The position numbers were made by a program, and so were the translations under genes. DNA of 9,965 nt, from positions 1 to 9,965 of the forward strand of contig DBEYOB010000024.1 of NCBI GenBank assembly GCA_048173955.1. Reading direction: 5' to 3'. The DNA is from CAZUFB01 sp048173955. Its GTDB lineage: Bacteria > Actinomycetota > Coriobacteriia > Coriobacteriales > UMGS124. Shown here one piece after another: positions 1 through 7,332 of the stretch. The notes under the pieces were generated by a model. The model worked only from the letters and a program-made list of their open reading frames with translations, ran no database searches and was not told the origin of the DNA. Numbering within the stretch: position 1 is the first letter of the stretch; every line of letters begins with the position of its first letter.

Positions 1-26
1 GGGCGGCATCGGCCCACCTTGCCGCG

Positions 27-58
27 GCCCCGCCGCACCGGGCGGGCGCGGCGGGGGC
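27..58 (-). terminator. GC-rich hairpin downstream of fdnI, possible transcription end
   Basis: Positions 27-36 (GCCCCGCCGC) pair with 48-58 (GCGGCGGGGGC) with one bulged G, leaving a loop of about 11 nt. It begins about 30 nt after the fdnI stop codon, where the operon's transcript would end. There is no U-tract on the minus strand after the stem, so it is not a classical intrinsic terminator. In such GC-rich DNA the hairpin could also be chance. Confidence 0.3.
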
Positions 59-86
59 ATGGGACGGCGGCGCGGGGCGCGCCTCC

Positions 87-857
87 CTACTTCTTCTCGA
101 CGACGACGTTCTCGCCGCTCTCGAGTTCCTTGCGTGCCCAGTGGCCCCAGTGGTACAGGGCGATGGACTCCTCGATGCGGCCGCTGCCGAACATGAGCTT
201 GCCGCAGCCGCGGTAGGGCTGCCACAGGCCGGAGCCCATGAAGATGTGCATCATGCCGAACACGCAGATCACGAAGAAGCCGATGTCGTGGGCGAGCAGC
301 CACCCGGCGTGGGCCACCGGGCCGAGCTCGAAGACCGTCGAGCCGAGCAGCAGCACGACGCCGGTCACGCCCATCTCGATGCCGAAGAGCAGGAGCATAC
401 CGTCGGCGAAGCGCTGGCCGCTCTTGTTCTGGCTCTGGTCGGGCATGTGCATGTGCTTGGCGAGGAACAGGTAGGGGAGGAACAGCACGATCCACTTGCG
501 GTCGTCCTTGTCCCACTTCGTGAAGAAGTCCTCCTTGAAGATGTGCCAGGCGCCCTTGGGGGCGATGATCGCGCTGACCAGCGGCACCACCACGAAGACG
601 ATGCCGACGACGCGGTGCGCCATGCGCAGGGCGAACGTGACGTCGGGTCCGGCCAGCTGCGCGAGCGGCGGCACGAACACGAACAGCCCGCTCAAGACGA
701 GCAGCAGGCATGCGACCACGGTGACGCCGTGGGTGATGCGCGCCTGCAGAGAATGGCGCTGGATGTAGACGGTGGTGCCGCTCTTCTTGCGCTCCTCGAG
801 GAACGCCTCGTTCTTGGCGGCGTTTGCTGCCGTGGGCTTGTACGCGTCGCTACTCAT
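87..857 (-). CDS. fdnI: Formate dehydrogenase-N gamma subunit, cytochrome b membrane protein
   Basis: A 256-residue integral membrane diheme cytochrome b that takes electrons from the iron-sulfur subunit and passes them to menaquinone. Four hydrophobic segments are visible at about 44-64, 81-99, 121-134/152-172 and 184-208. Candidate heme-ligand histidines are H43 (RITHGV), H81 (RMAHRVVG), H190 and H204 (AHDIGFFVICVFGMMHIF), matching the family pattern of histidines in the first, second and last helices. The E. coli protein is 217 residues; this one has about 25 extra charged N-terminal residues. The start was placed at ATG 857 (MSSDAYKP) because it sits in an AAGGGGGG context at the end of fdnH and overlaps it by 8 nt (ATGAGTAG), indicating translational coupling. 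An in-frame start 39 nt further upstream lies inside fdnH and is unlikely. It is the last gene of the operon. Confidence 0.93.
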   Translation of the reverse strand: MSSDAYKPTAANAAKNEAFLEERKKSGTTVYIQRHSLQARITHGVTVVACLLLVLSGLFVFVPPLAQLAGPDVTFALRMAHRVVGIVFVVVPLVSAIIAPKGAWHIFKEDFFTKWDKDDRKWIVLFLPYLFLAKHMHMPDQSQNKSGQRFADGMLLLFGIEMGVTGVVLLLGSTVFELGPVAHAGWLLAHDIGFFVICVFGMMHIFMGSGLWQPYRGCGKLMFGSGRIEESIALYHWGHWARKELESGENVVVEKK

Positions 858-1794
858 CGCTGCCCCCCTTCTTGGAGAACCCCTTGACCGCGTCAACGAT
901 GTGGTCTTTGACGGACTCGTCGTCGAACCCGTCGCCGTGCTTGAGCACCTCGCCGGTGTTCACCGACAGGGTGTCGCCCGTCTCGGGGTTGTAGACGCGC
1001 TCGTCGCGCTTGTAGCCCGAGGCGAGGCCGAACATGGCGGCGCAGGCGAGCAGCGCCGCGGCCGAGACGACGCCGGTGATCGGCTTCATGAGCTTGATGA
1101 TCTCGACGAGCGGGCTGACCTTGGGGTCGACGACCTGGCCGTGCGCCTCGACGCCGTACTTGAGGACCTGGATGACGTGCAGGCCGCCCATCTCGTTCTC
1201 GCCGTAGACGCACGCGTTCTCGAAGCCGCGGGCCTTCAGGATCTCGACGCGCTCGTGGGCCAGGGCGACCATCTCGTCGCGCGGCCCGAACTTGAGGGCG
1301 CCGGGCTGGCAGGTCGTGACGCAGGCGGGCGAGAGGCCCTGCTCGATGCGGTCGACGCAGCCGGTGCACTTGTTGACCTGCGTCTTGAGGCCGTCTTCGA
1401 GCTTGGTGTAGCGCGGGACGTCGAACGGGCAGGCGATCGAGCAGTACTGGCACCCGATGCACAGGTCGCGGTCGAGCGTCACCATGCCGCTGGCCTCGTC
1501 CTTGTGAATCGCGTTGGCCGGGCAGACGGAGGCGCAGGGCGCGTCGCTGCAGTGCTGGCACGCGCGGCGGCCGAACGCCCACATGACGCCCTTGCTGCCG
1601 CCCTCCATCTCGTTGAAGGTCATGATGATGCGGGTGTTCTCGTTCAGGTCCGGCGGGTTCTGGTAGGTGCCAGTGAACTGGTTGGCGTTGAGCTCCGTGG
1701 GCGAGGGCAGGTTGTTCCAGCACTTGCAGGCGACCTGGCAGCCCTTGCATGCGGTGCACAGGGAGGAGTCGTAGTAGATAGCTTGCTCTGCCAT
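850..1794 (-). CDS. fdnH: Formate dehydrogenase-N beta subunit, four-cluster iron-sulfur protein
   Basis: A 314-residue electron-transfer subunit that links the molybdopterin subunit to the cytochrome b subunit on the outer face of the membrane. Four cysteine groups for [4Fe-4S] clusters are visible: C13-x2-C16-x2-C19-x3-C23 near the N-terminus, then CQHCSDAPCASVC, CIGCQYCSIAC, and a split CTGC...CVTTC. One hydrophobic helix near 239-259 (VVSAAALLACAAMFGLA) is the C-terminal membrane anchor expected of FdnH. A charged tail of about 55 residues follows. There is no signal peptide, consistent with co-export with the Tat-signal large subunit. The start ATG at 1794 has a strong AGGGAGGAG site that overlaps the fdnG stop, only 13 nt away. 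Length is close to E. coli FdnH (294 residues). Confidence 0.95.
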   Translation of the reverse strand: MAEQAIYYDSSLCTACKGCQVACKCWNNLPSPTELNANQFTGTYQNPPDLNENTRIIMTFNEMEGGSKGVMWAFGRRACQHCSDAPCASVCPANAIHKDEASGMVTLDRDLCIGCQYCSIACPFDVPRYTKLEDGLKTQVNKCTGCVDRIEQGLSPACVTTCQPGALKFGPRDEMVALAHERVEILKARGFENACVYGENEMGGLHVIQVLKYGVEAHGQVVDPKVSPLVEIIKLMKPITGVVSAAALLACAAMFGLASGYKRDERVYNPETGDTLSVNTGEVLKHGDGFDDESVKDHIVDAVKGFSKKGGSDE

Positions 1795-1807
1795 GGTGTT
1801 CTCCTCC

Positions 1808-4800
1808 CTATGCCTTCTCGATGTTCACGAGGAACGCCTTGTACTCCGGCGTCTGCGAGTTGGGGTCGCCGACGTTGGGGGTCAGGTCGTTCACCATGCT
1901 GTCGCTCGTGCCGAAGACGCCGGCCCAGCCGTAGTGGTGCGTGAGGCCGATCTGGTGCTGCGTCTTCCCGTTGACGGTGAGCGGCTTCATGCGCTTGGTG
2001 ACCACGGCGTCCACGACGACGGAGCCGCGGTTGTTCCAGACGTGGACCTTGTCGCCGCTCGCGATGCCCTTCTCGGCCGCCAGTTCCTCGGAGATCTCGA
2101 TGAACTGGGTGGGCATGGCCTCGACCAGGGCCGGGCAGGCGCGCGACTGGCCGCCGGTCTGCCAGTGCTCGGTCACCGAGTATGTCGTCGCCACGATCGG
2201 GTACTCGTCGACCGTGCCGTGGCCGGTGGAGGCGTAGTTCTTGCCGAGGAAGGTCGGGTTGTTGAGCGAGCCGTTCATGATGTTCTCGGACAGCGGCGTC
2301 TCGAAGGGCTCGTAGTGCTCGGGCAGGGGCCCGTCGACCATGCCGTAGCTCTCGAGGCGCGCGTTCTGCTCCCAGAGCATGAAGAACGCGTTGTTGTTGG
2401 GCGGGACGGGCTCGCCGTTGCTCGCCGTGGTGAAGTCGCCCACGTCGACCTGGCGCCACTCGTCGCCGGTCCACTCGACGAGGACCTTGTCGGGGTTCCA
2501 CGGCTTGCCCTCGGGGTCGGCCGAGGCGCGGTTGTAGAGGATGCGCCGGTTGTTCGGCCAGGCGAACGCCCAGTTGGAGTAGAGTCCCAGGCCGCTCTCG
2601 TCGGCGTTGTCGCGCCTGCCGATGGGCTGCTGCGAGGGGTCGAGCGGGGCGTCGCTGTTGTTCCAGAAGCCCGAGTAGATCCACATGCCGCAGGCGGTCG
2701 AGCCGTCGGCCGCCATCTCGGAGTAGCCGGCCAGAAGGTCGACCTGCGGGTCGTCGGAGGTGGTGTTGCAGTCGGTGCCGTCGACGCGGTAGCCGTTGAG
2801 CGCCCAGGAGACCGGACGCGGGTCGATCTTGCCGTCGACGTAGTAGTCCCACTTGAGGTTGAGGACCGGGTCGGGGTTGGCGCCGCCCTCCTCGCCGTAA
2901 AGGCGCACGATCTCGCGCCACAGCAGGTCGACGATCTCGTAGTCGGGCTTGGCCTCCTCCCACGGCTCGACGGCCTGGTAGCGCCACTGGATCCAGCGGC
3001 CCGAGTTGAGGATGGTGCCGGGCTTCTCGTAGATGAGGGCGCAGGGCAGGTAGTAGACCTCGGTCTGGATGTCGGCCGGGGTCATGTCGGGGGCCTTCCA
3101 GAACGTGGCGGCCTCGGTGGGGACCTGGTCGGTCACGACGAGCCAGTCGAGGTTGGCCATCGAGCGGCGCGCGAAGCCGGCGTTGGGGGCCGAGTGGCAC
3201 GGGTTCATGCCCCAGTTGAAGTAGCCCTTGATGACGCCGGAGCTCATGAGCTCGAACGTCGAGATGTGGGTGTAGTCCTGCGCGCCCACCTCGGAGGGAA
3301 CCTTGGGCAGCCAGTCGTACCCGTAGTCGTTGTCGACGGTGGCGTTGTCGCCGAACCACTCCTTGAGGAAGGAGACCATGAACTTGGGCTTGTTGGTGTA
3401 GTAGCCGTCGGAGTAGGTCTCGCCCTCGAGCCAGTCGCGCAGGCTCTTGCGGCCGGTGGTGTTGGGCCACTTGAGGTAGCCGGGGAGCTCGTTGACGAGC
3501 ATGCCCATGTCCGTGGCGCCCTGGACGTTGGGCTCGCCGCGCAGGGCCGCCACGCCGCCGCCCGCGATGCCGACGTTGCCGAGCAGAAGCTGCAGCACGC
3601 TCATCGCGCGGGTGTTCTGGGCGCCGTAGGTGTGCTGGGTCTGGCCCAGGGCGTACAGGATGACGCCGGCCTTGTCGGGCGCGCCGGTGGAGGCGTAGGT
3701 GGAGTAAACGAGCTCCAGGGTCTCCTTGTCCATGCCGCAGATGGAGCACACGGTGTCCATGTCGTAGCGGGAGTAGTGCTGCTTGAACTGCTGCCACACG
3801 CACATCGGGTCCTCGAGCGTCTCGTCGCGCTTGGGGACCTCCTTCACGGGCGGGGTGAACTCGGGCACGCCGTCGGCGACTGCCCAGGCGTAGGCGCCGT
3901 CCTCGGAGGTGTCCCACTCGACCTCCTCCTCGACCTGGTAGTGCCACGAGGCGGCGCTGTAGGTGCCGGTCTCCTCGTCCCAGCCCGAGAACAGGCCGGT
4001 CTCCGGGTCGAACTCGAAGTCGGGGTCGAGCAGGTAGCTCGCGTTGGTGTAGTTCAGCACGTACTCGTGCTGCCACAGGTCGTTCTCGATGATGTAGTTG
4101 TAGAGGCCGCCGTAGAAGGCGATGTCGGTGCCCGGGCGGATGGGGCAGTAGATGTCGGCCATCTCCGCGGTGCGCGTGTAGCGGGGGTCGACGACGATCC
4201 ACTTCGCGCCGTTCTCGTGGGCCTTGTTGAGCCACTTGGCGCTCACGGGGTGGTTCTCGACGCTGTTGGAACCGATGTTCATGATGACGTCGGTGTTTTG
4301 GAAGTCACACCAGTGCGTGGTCATGGAGCCACGGCCGAACGATGCCGCCAGACCGGCGACGGTGGGGCCGTGTCAAACGCGCGCCTGGTTGTCGATGGCG
4401 ACGATGCCCAGGCCGCGCATCGCCTTGAGGATGAGGTACTCCTCCTCGGAGTTCTCCTGGGAGCCTCCCAGGCTCGCGATGCCGGGCGTGAAGTTGACCG
4501 TCAGGTCGTCGTCGTTGGTCTCGACGAACGTCGCGTCGCGGGTGTCTTTGACGTGGCGTGCGATCTCCTGGATCGCCTCCTTCCAGGTGATGTCCTCCCA
4601 CTCGCTCGAGCCGGGACGGCGCACCATGGGCTTGGAGACGCGGTCGGGGTTCTTGACGACCTCGCCGGTCGCAGGGTCGACGATGTTGCGCAGCTGGAAC
4701 ATCGTGGCGCCCTTGGGGCATAGGCCGCCCTCGTTGATGGGGTGGTCGGGGTCGCCCTCGAGGTTGATGAGCTCGCCGTCGCGCACCGAGCACAGCGAGC

Positions 4801-4978
4801 CGCAGCCGCCTGCGCAGTAGCAGCAGATGTTCGTGCGCTCCTCGGTGTCGACGAGCTTCCACTCCTGCGTGGAAGACGCCGCGGCCAGCGCCGGGGAGTT
4901 GGAGGTGAGTTCAAAAGCCGCACCCGCCGCGAGCGTGGCGCCGCCGGCTTTGAACAGCCCTCTACGTGAGAGTTCCAT
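1808..4978 (-). CDS. fdnG: Formate dehydrogenase-N alpha subunit, selenocysteine molybdopterin enzyme (UGA read-through)
   Basis: Catalytic subunit that oxidises formate to CO2 at a Mo/W-bis-molybdopterin centre. The reading frame has 1056 residues with an in-frame TGA at 4375-4373 (residue 202) read as selenocysteine. The context NQARV-U-HGPTVAGLA is the active-site signature of FdnG/FdhF enzymes. A Tat signal (SRRGLFK, residues 4-10) with an A-rich cleavage region near residue 32 shows export. One [4Fe-4S] cluster is given by C52-x2-C55-x3-C59-x27-C87, with Lys89 of the CPKG motif. Downstream of the Sec the frame stays open to a stop at 1808-1810 and includes the C-terminal molydopterin-dinucleotide binding region (VTEHWQTGGQSR...VHVWNNRGSV). 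E. coli FdnG is 1015 residues. Start ATG 4978 has an AGGAAGGA site about 7 nt upstream. First gene of fdnGHI. A naive caller would split it at the UGA, giving a 201-residue and an 838-residue piece. Confidence 0.95.
4344..4375 (-). promoter_or_regulatory. SECIS element and UGA selenocysteine codon of fdnG
   Basis: Reading the minus strand, TGA occupies 4375-4373. After a 12-nt gap a perfect 6-bp stem forms: GTCGCC (4360-4355), loop GGTCT (4354-4350), GGCGGC (4349-4344), with one G-U pair. The apical GGUCU loop and its spacing of 18 nt from UGA match what I know of the E. coli fdhF SECIS loop (GCAGGUCUGC). The element would recruit SelB with Sec-tRNA to recode the UGA. Confidence 0.9.
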
Positions 4979-5384
4979 CGTGCACTTCCTTCCTGTCCTC
5001 TATGCTCCTGTTCCGTGTTGCTCTTCCGCCGTTCGCAGCGCGAGGGGCCTGCGGTGCACGCGAAGGTGGGTGCGTGCAAGTGCGAGGCCTGCGGTGCTCA
5101 CAGGCGTAAGACGACCGCGCGCGGCCGTCGCGGCGATGCGGTGCCGATGAGGACGGCGCCGGTGCGACATGGTGCCCGCGTGCCCTGGTTGTGCTGCCGA
5201 GGTGGCCGCCCGAGATGCGGCAAGCGCAGCCATTCCCATAGCCACGAGCATATGGATTTCCCGGTCGAAGATGTGTGCGGGTCGTGGCTATTCAGAGATG
5301 AGCGGTAGGGTTCCGCGAACCTGCGGGCGAAAGGCGCCAATCGAGCGGGTGAGCGGCTGCGGCGGGGTGGGGCGGTCTGACGAG
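4979..5384. other. Upstream region of the fdn operon, no convincing gene
   Basis: About 400 nt between the fdnG start and the G-rich block. Short open frames on both strands lack recognisable domains or good ribosome sites. It must carry the fdn promoter (minus strand), but I could not identify a convincing -10/-35 pair. Visible structure: an imperfect direct repeat sharing CCTGCGGTGC at 5048-5057 and 5088-5097 (period 40), a 10-bp inverted repeat at 5238-5291, and a small GGTTC-CGC-GAACC hairpin at 5309-5321. Confidence 0.5.
5238..5291. promoter_or_regulatory. 10-bp inverted repeat upstream of fdnG, candidate operator
   Basis: ATAGCCACGA (5238-5247) and its exact complement TCGTGGCTAT (5282-5291) are separated by 34 nt, about 44 bp centre to centre. 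It lies 260-310 nt upstream of the fdnG start codon in non-coding DNA. Perfect 10-bp arms in an otherwise irregular region suggest a protein-binding site, perhaps for a regulator of formate respiration. That role is inference only; an RNA stem-loop is also possible. Confidence 0.35.
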
Positions 5385-5479
5385 GGAGGATGCCCGGCGG
5401 GCGGGGGGGTGGGTGCGCGGGGGTCCGGCGTGGGCGGATGTCTGGCGGGCGGGGGCGAACGACCGACGGGCGGGGGCGA
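5385..5479 (+). repeat. G-rich imperfect tandem repeat block with G-quadruplex motif
   Basis: G-runs dominate the plus strand. CGGGCGGGGGCGA occurs at 5446-5458 and again at 5467-5479 (period 21), and GATGTCTG, the end motif of the adjoining element, occurs at 5437-5444 as well as at 5478-5485. Between 5399 and 5423 four G-runs of three or more are split by loops of 1, 1 and 5 nt, fitting a G-quadruplex pattern. A comparable G-rich block precedes the second element at 7258-7332, so it may be part of the same repeat unit. Confidence 0.55.
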
Positions 5480-5655
5480 TGTCTGAAGAATTGCAGGTTA
5501 CGAACGATTCGGGAGGCGATATAAATGGACGTCGGGTGCTGAATGGAAACCGAAATACGATAAACGGTAAAGTAATTTACCAAAAGCGTCCGGATTGGGG
5601 GAGGAAGGGTTTCTTGGATTAGAAAAATCGTTCGCAACGGTGATTTTTTCAGACA
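5480..5655 (+). repeat. Palindromic element copy 1 with 30-bp terminal inverted repeats (MITE/REP-like)
   Basis: The left end (5480-5509) begins TGTCTGAA and ends GTTACGAACGATT. The right end (5626-5655), read on the minus strand, begins TGTCTGAA and ends GTTGCGAACGATT; 23 of 30 positions match. The centre carries GGTAAA-GTAA-TTTACC (5566-5581), so the 176-bp element is palindromic overall and its transcript could fold into one long hairpin. The interior is more A/T-rich than its surroundings. A short hairpin (CGGCG-TTT-CGCCG, 5658-5670) and TGCA follow immediately and are also conserved after copy 2. A 47-codon open frame from ATG 5479 runs through it but is not conserved in copy 2. No transposase is encoded; non-autonomous mobility is inference. 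Confidence 0.75.
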
Positions 5656-5671
5656 ACCGGCGTTTCGCCGT

Positions 5672-5698
5672 GCAGGCCCCCGCCTCTTCGGGGCCTGC
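5672..5698 (-). terminator. Strong hairpin downstream of the nuclease-like gene
   Basis: GCAGGCCCC (5672-5680) pairs perfectly with GGGGCCTGC (5690-5698) around a 9-nt loop. It lies about 55 nt beyond the stop codon of the minus-strand gene at 5754-6977, a suitable place for a terminator. No T-tract follows on the minus strand; the nearby T-run (5644-5649) belongs to the repeat element and lies on the plus strand. It may act as a transcript-end hairpin or simply be a repeat-associated palindrome. Confidence 0.4.
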
Positions 5699-5753
5699 CG
5701 CGCCGAGGCCCGCTCCGCCAAGCCTGCCGTGCAAGGGCGGCGGGGCGGCCCCC

Positions 5754-6977
5754 CTACTTCGACCAGAAACTGAACGGCGGCGCGGCGAGGGGTATTGACA
5801 GGGGCCGCTTCAAATCCCGCCCCGACCCGTCTTTGCCGAATGCGAACCCGAGCACCGCATCCCGCAGACCAGCTCGACTTTTGTGCCAGTCGGTGTCGAA
5901 ATCCAGCGAGAACAGTTCGTATCCGATGCGGCGCGCAATCCGACGGGCGGTTTTGTCGAAGGCATGCGGGTTGAACAGGTCGCGTCCGGTGATGGTTTCG
6001 ACAATCACGCCCGCTGCCGACAGCCGGTTGGCGCGGGCATGGTCGCGCGCCACAGCATCCGCCCCCTCGTGGTCGAGCCTGCCGTCGTATTCCAGCGCGA
6101 AACGGGCGCGGGGCCAGTACGCGTCGCATATCAGGGGAGTGGGGCCGAGCAGCTCCCGAAGCTTCGCCGGGATGGGGACGGGGGCGTTCATCGTGGGAAG
6201 GGGGATGCCGTAGCCCCCTTTCGCCCGCGCGGTGCACAGCAGCGCCACCGTTGCCGCCTCGCCGATGGACCCCGCATGGTCGACGACGAGCCGTGCGGCC
6301 CTACGTGTCTCGCGGAGGCCGTGCGTTCCCGGCGCGACGCCGTCGAGGAAGCGCAGCAGGCTGCCCGCCGTCGCGAGGGGGAGGCAGCGCCGCGCGTAGG
6401 CGATTCCCACTCGGTGCACGGCGAAGAAACCGCACATCTCGTATCCAAGGAGTGCGAGCTCGGCTGCGCCAAGATGCGGGGCAAGCTGCACGAAGACGAA
6501 CTCCGGGCGGCTGAGATACACGTTTTCGCCCATCCGCACGAACGCGAAGGGAGGGATTTCCTTGTTCCAGATGTGGCAGATTTTGGAGGAAGCGTTGCGG
6601 CGGGCCGAGCTTGATCCGACGAGCAGATGGGCGGGGGAGGCGTAGGGCAGCGGGACGGGGCCGTCGGCTTCGGCGCCATGCGACGGGAATTTGGGGCTGT
6701 TCGCGGCGCGTGTCCTCGCGTGCTCCAGGGTTGAGACGATGGGCGGCCAGGGGTTCCCGCGCGGGGGCGGTCCCCCGAACGAGGATGTGCCCCGTACGGC
6801 CTTTATTCCGAGCCTGTCGAGAAGGCGGGGCAGGGTGGTCCGCTGGTCGAGGCGCGGGCGCCCCATGGTGCGCAAGGCCTGCCAGAACGCAAACGCCGTT
6901 TCACCGCACAGGAACAGGCCGCCGGTGCCGCCTCGCCCTCGATTGCCACGTTCTTGATTGCTGCGCTGCCTGCCCAT
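5754..6977 (-). CDS. Uncharacterised protein with a DUF559/Vsr-like endonuclease-fold C-terminus
   Basis: A 407-residue soluble protein with no signal peptide or membrane segment. The start (MGRQRSNQ) puts the GLFLCGETAFAFW segment near residue 20, where similar coriobacterial proteins, as I recall them, begin; AAGG lies about 12 nt upstream, so the start is only fairly sure. The middle has VYLSRPEFVFVQLAPHLGAAELALLGYEMCG (about 153-183), a segment I associate with a large uncharacterised family in Coriobacteriia. The C-terminus carries a PD-(D/E)xK-like pattern: helix Glu240 (SIGEAATVALL), Asp285 (CDAYWP) and E296-x-D298 in FALEYDGRLDH, then a D-x-R-N-L-G-V region as in DUF559/Vsr proteins. 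The N-terminal half could be a DNA-binding or AbiEi-like domain, but I cannot show it. Substrate unknown. It stands alone, flanked by the two palindromic elements. Confidence 0.75.
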   Translation of the reverse strand: MGRQRSNQERGNRGRGGTGGLFLCGETAFAFWQALRTMGRPRLDQRTTLPRLLDRLGIKAVRGTSSFGGPPPRGNPWPPIVSTLEHARTRAANSPKFPSHGAEADGPVPLPYASPAHLLVGSSSARRNASSKICHIWNKEIPPFAFVRMGENVYLSRPEFVFVQLAPHLGAAELALLGYEMCGFFAVHRVGIAYARRCLPLATAGSLLRFLDGVAPGTHGLRETRRAARLVVDHAGSIGEAATVALLCTARAKGGYGIPLPTMNAPVPIPAKLRELLGPTPLICDAYWPRARFALEYDGRLDHEGADAVARDHARANRLSAAGVIVETITGRDLFNPHAFDKTARRIARRIGYELFSLDFDTDWHKSRAGLRDAVLGFAFGKDGSGRDLKRPLSIPLAAPPFSFWSK

Positions 6978-7257
6978 CCCGTCGCACCGCCTTGCGCATG
7001 TCCGTTGGTGGCAATCCGCCGCTCCCGTCCGTCCCTTAAACCCTAATCCTGTTTTTCCTCTGTCGGCATGTCGATATGATGGGGCTTCGACCTGGCGTGA
7101 CGCATGCGGCACAGGAGATGCCGCATCTGCCGTTTTTCCTGGTAGGCATCCCTGCGCAACCGTGCTATACGAAGCAAATCGGGCATCGGGGACGGTGTTT
7201 TGCGCATTGCGAGGGGCGGTTGCGCTGTCTTATGTAAACTAACCGGTCCGTTTTATC
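6978..7257. other. Non-coding leader region of the nuclease-like gene
   Basis: No convincing gene on either strand. The gene's frame stays open upstream of 6977 to about 7112, but that stretch has no conserved-looking residues. It is less GC-rich than its neighbours in places (for example 7223-7256). It should hold the promoter of the minus-strand gene, though no clear hexamers were found. A perfect palindrome lies at 7104-7126. Confidence 0.45.
7104..7126. promoter_or_regulatory. 8-bp perfect hairpin in the leader, with a T-run on the plus side
   Basis: ATGCGGCA (7104-7111) and TGCCGCAT (7119-7126) flank the loop CAGGAGA. On the plus strand TTTTT follows at 7133-7137, terminator-like, but no plus-strand gene lies upstream for it to end. 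On the minus strand the loop reads TCTCCTG, anti-Shine-Dalgarno-like, within the possible 5' leader of the nuclease-like gene. It may be a leader structure, an operator palindrome or a bidirectional stop; the sequence does not decide. Confidence 0.35.
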
Positions 7258-7332
7258 AGGGCGGCGCGCGGGTGGCGAGTGGCGCGCGGATGGTGGGTGG
7301 GTAGCACACGAGTAGCGCGCGGGCGGCGGCGA
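7258..7332 (+). repeat. G-rich imperfect repeat block before element copy 2
   Basis: GGCGCGCGG recurs at 7263-7271 and 7281-7289 (period 18), with a related GCGCGCGGG at 7314-7322, and GTGGGTGGG runs between them. It abuts the left end of element copy 2 in the same way that the block at 5385-5479 abuts copy 1. This parallel layout, rather than close sequence identity, suggests it belongs to the repeat unit. Confidence 0.45.

Noticed and set aside
1793..4723. Very long open frame of 976 codons on the plus strand opposite fdnG, and an 863-codon frame on the minus strand in another phase
   Set aside because: Both overlap fdnG entirely or nearly so, have low-complexity Val/Gly/Asp or Arg/Pro composition, and no recognisable domain. 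High GC with strong third-position bias produces such shadows.
4322..4978. fdnG as two genes or a nonsense pseudogene at the TGA
   Set aside because: The TGA sits exactly at the known selenocysteine position, the signature HGPT follows in frame, and a SECIS hairpin is present, with selD, yedF and selA nearby.
5015..5308. Plus-strand frame with CKCEACGAHR resembling a zinc-ribbon motif
   Set aside because: The motif arises from the local direct repeat, the start lacks a ribosome site, and the rest is basic low-complexity sequence.
5479..5622. A 47-residue open frame (MSEELQVTND...) inside palindromic element copy 1
   Set aside because: Copy 2 begins similarly (MSEKMRVANG) only because the terminal repeat is shared, then diverges and stops after 33 residues. 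The pattern fits a non-coding repeat.
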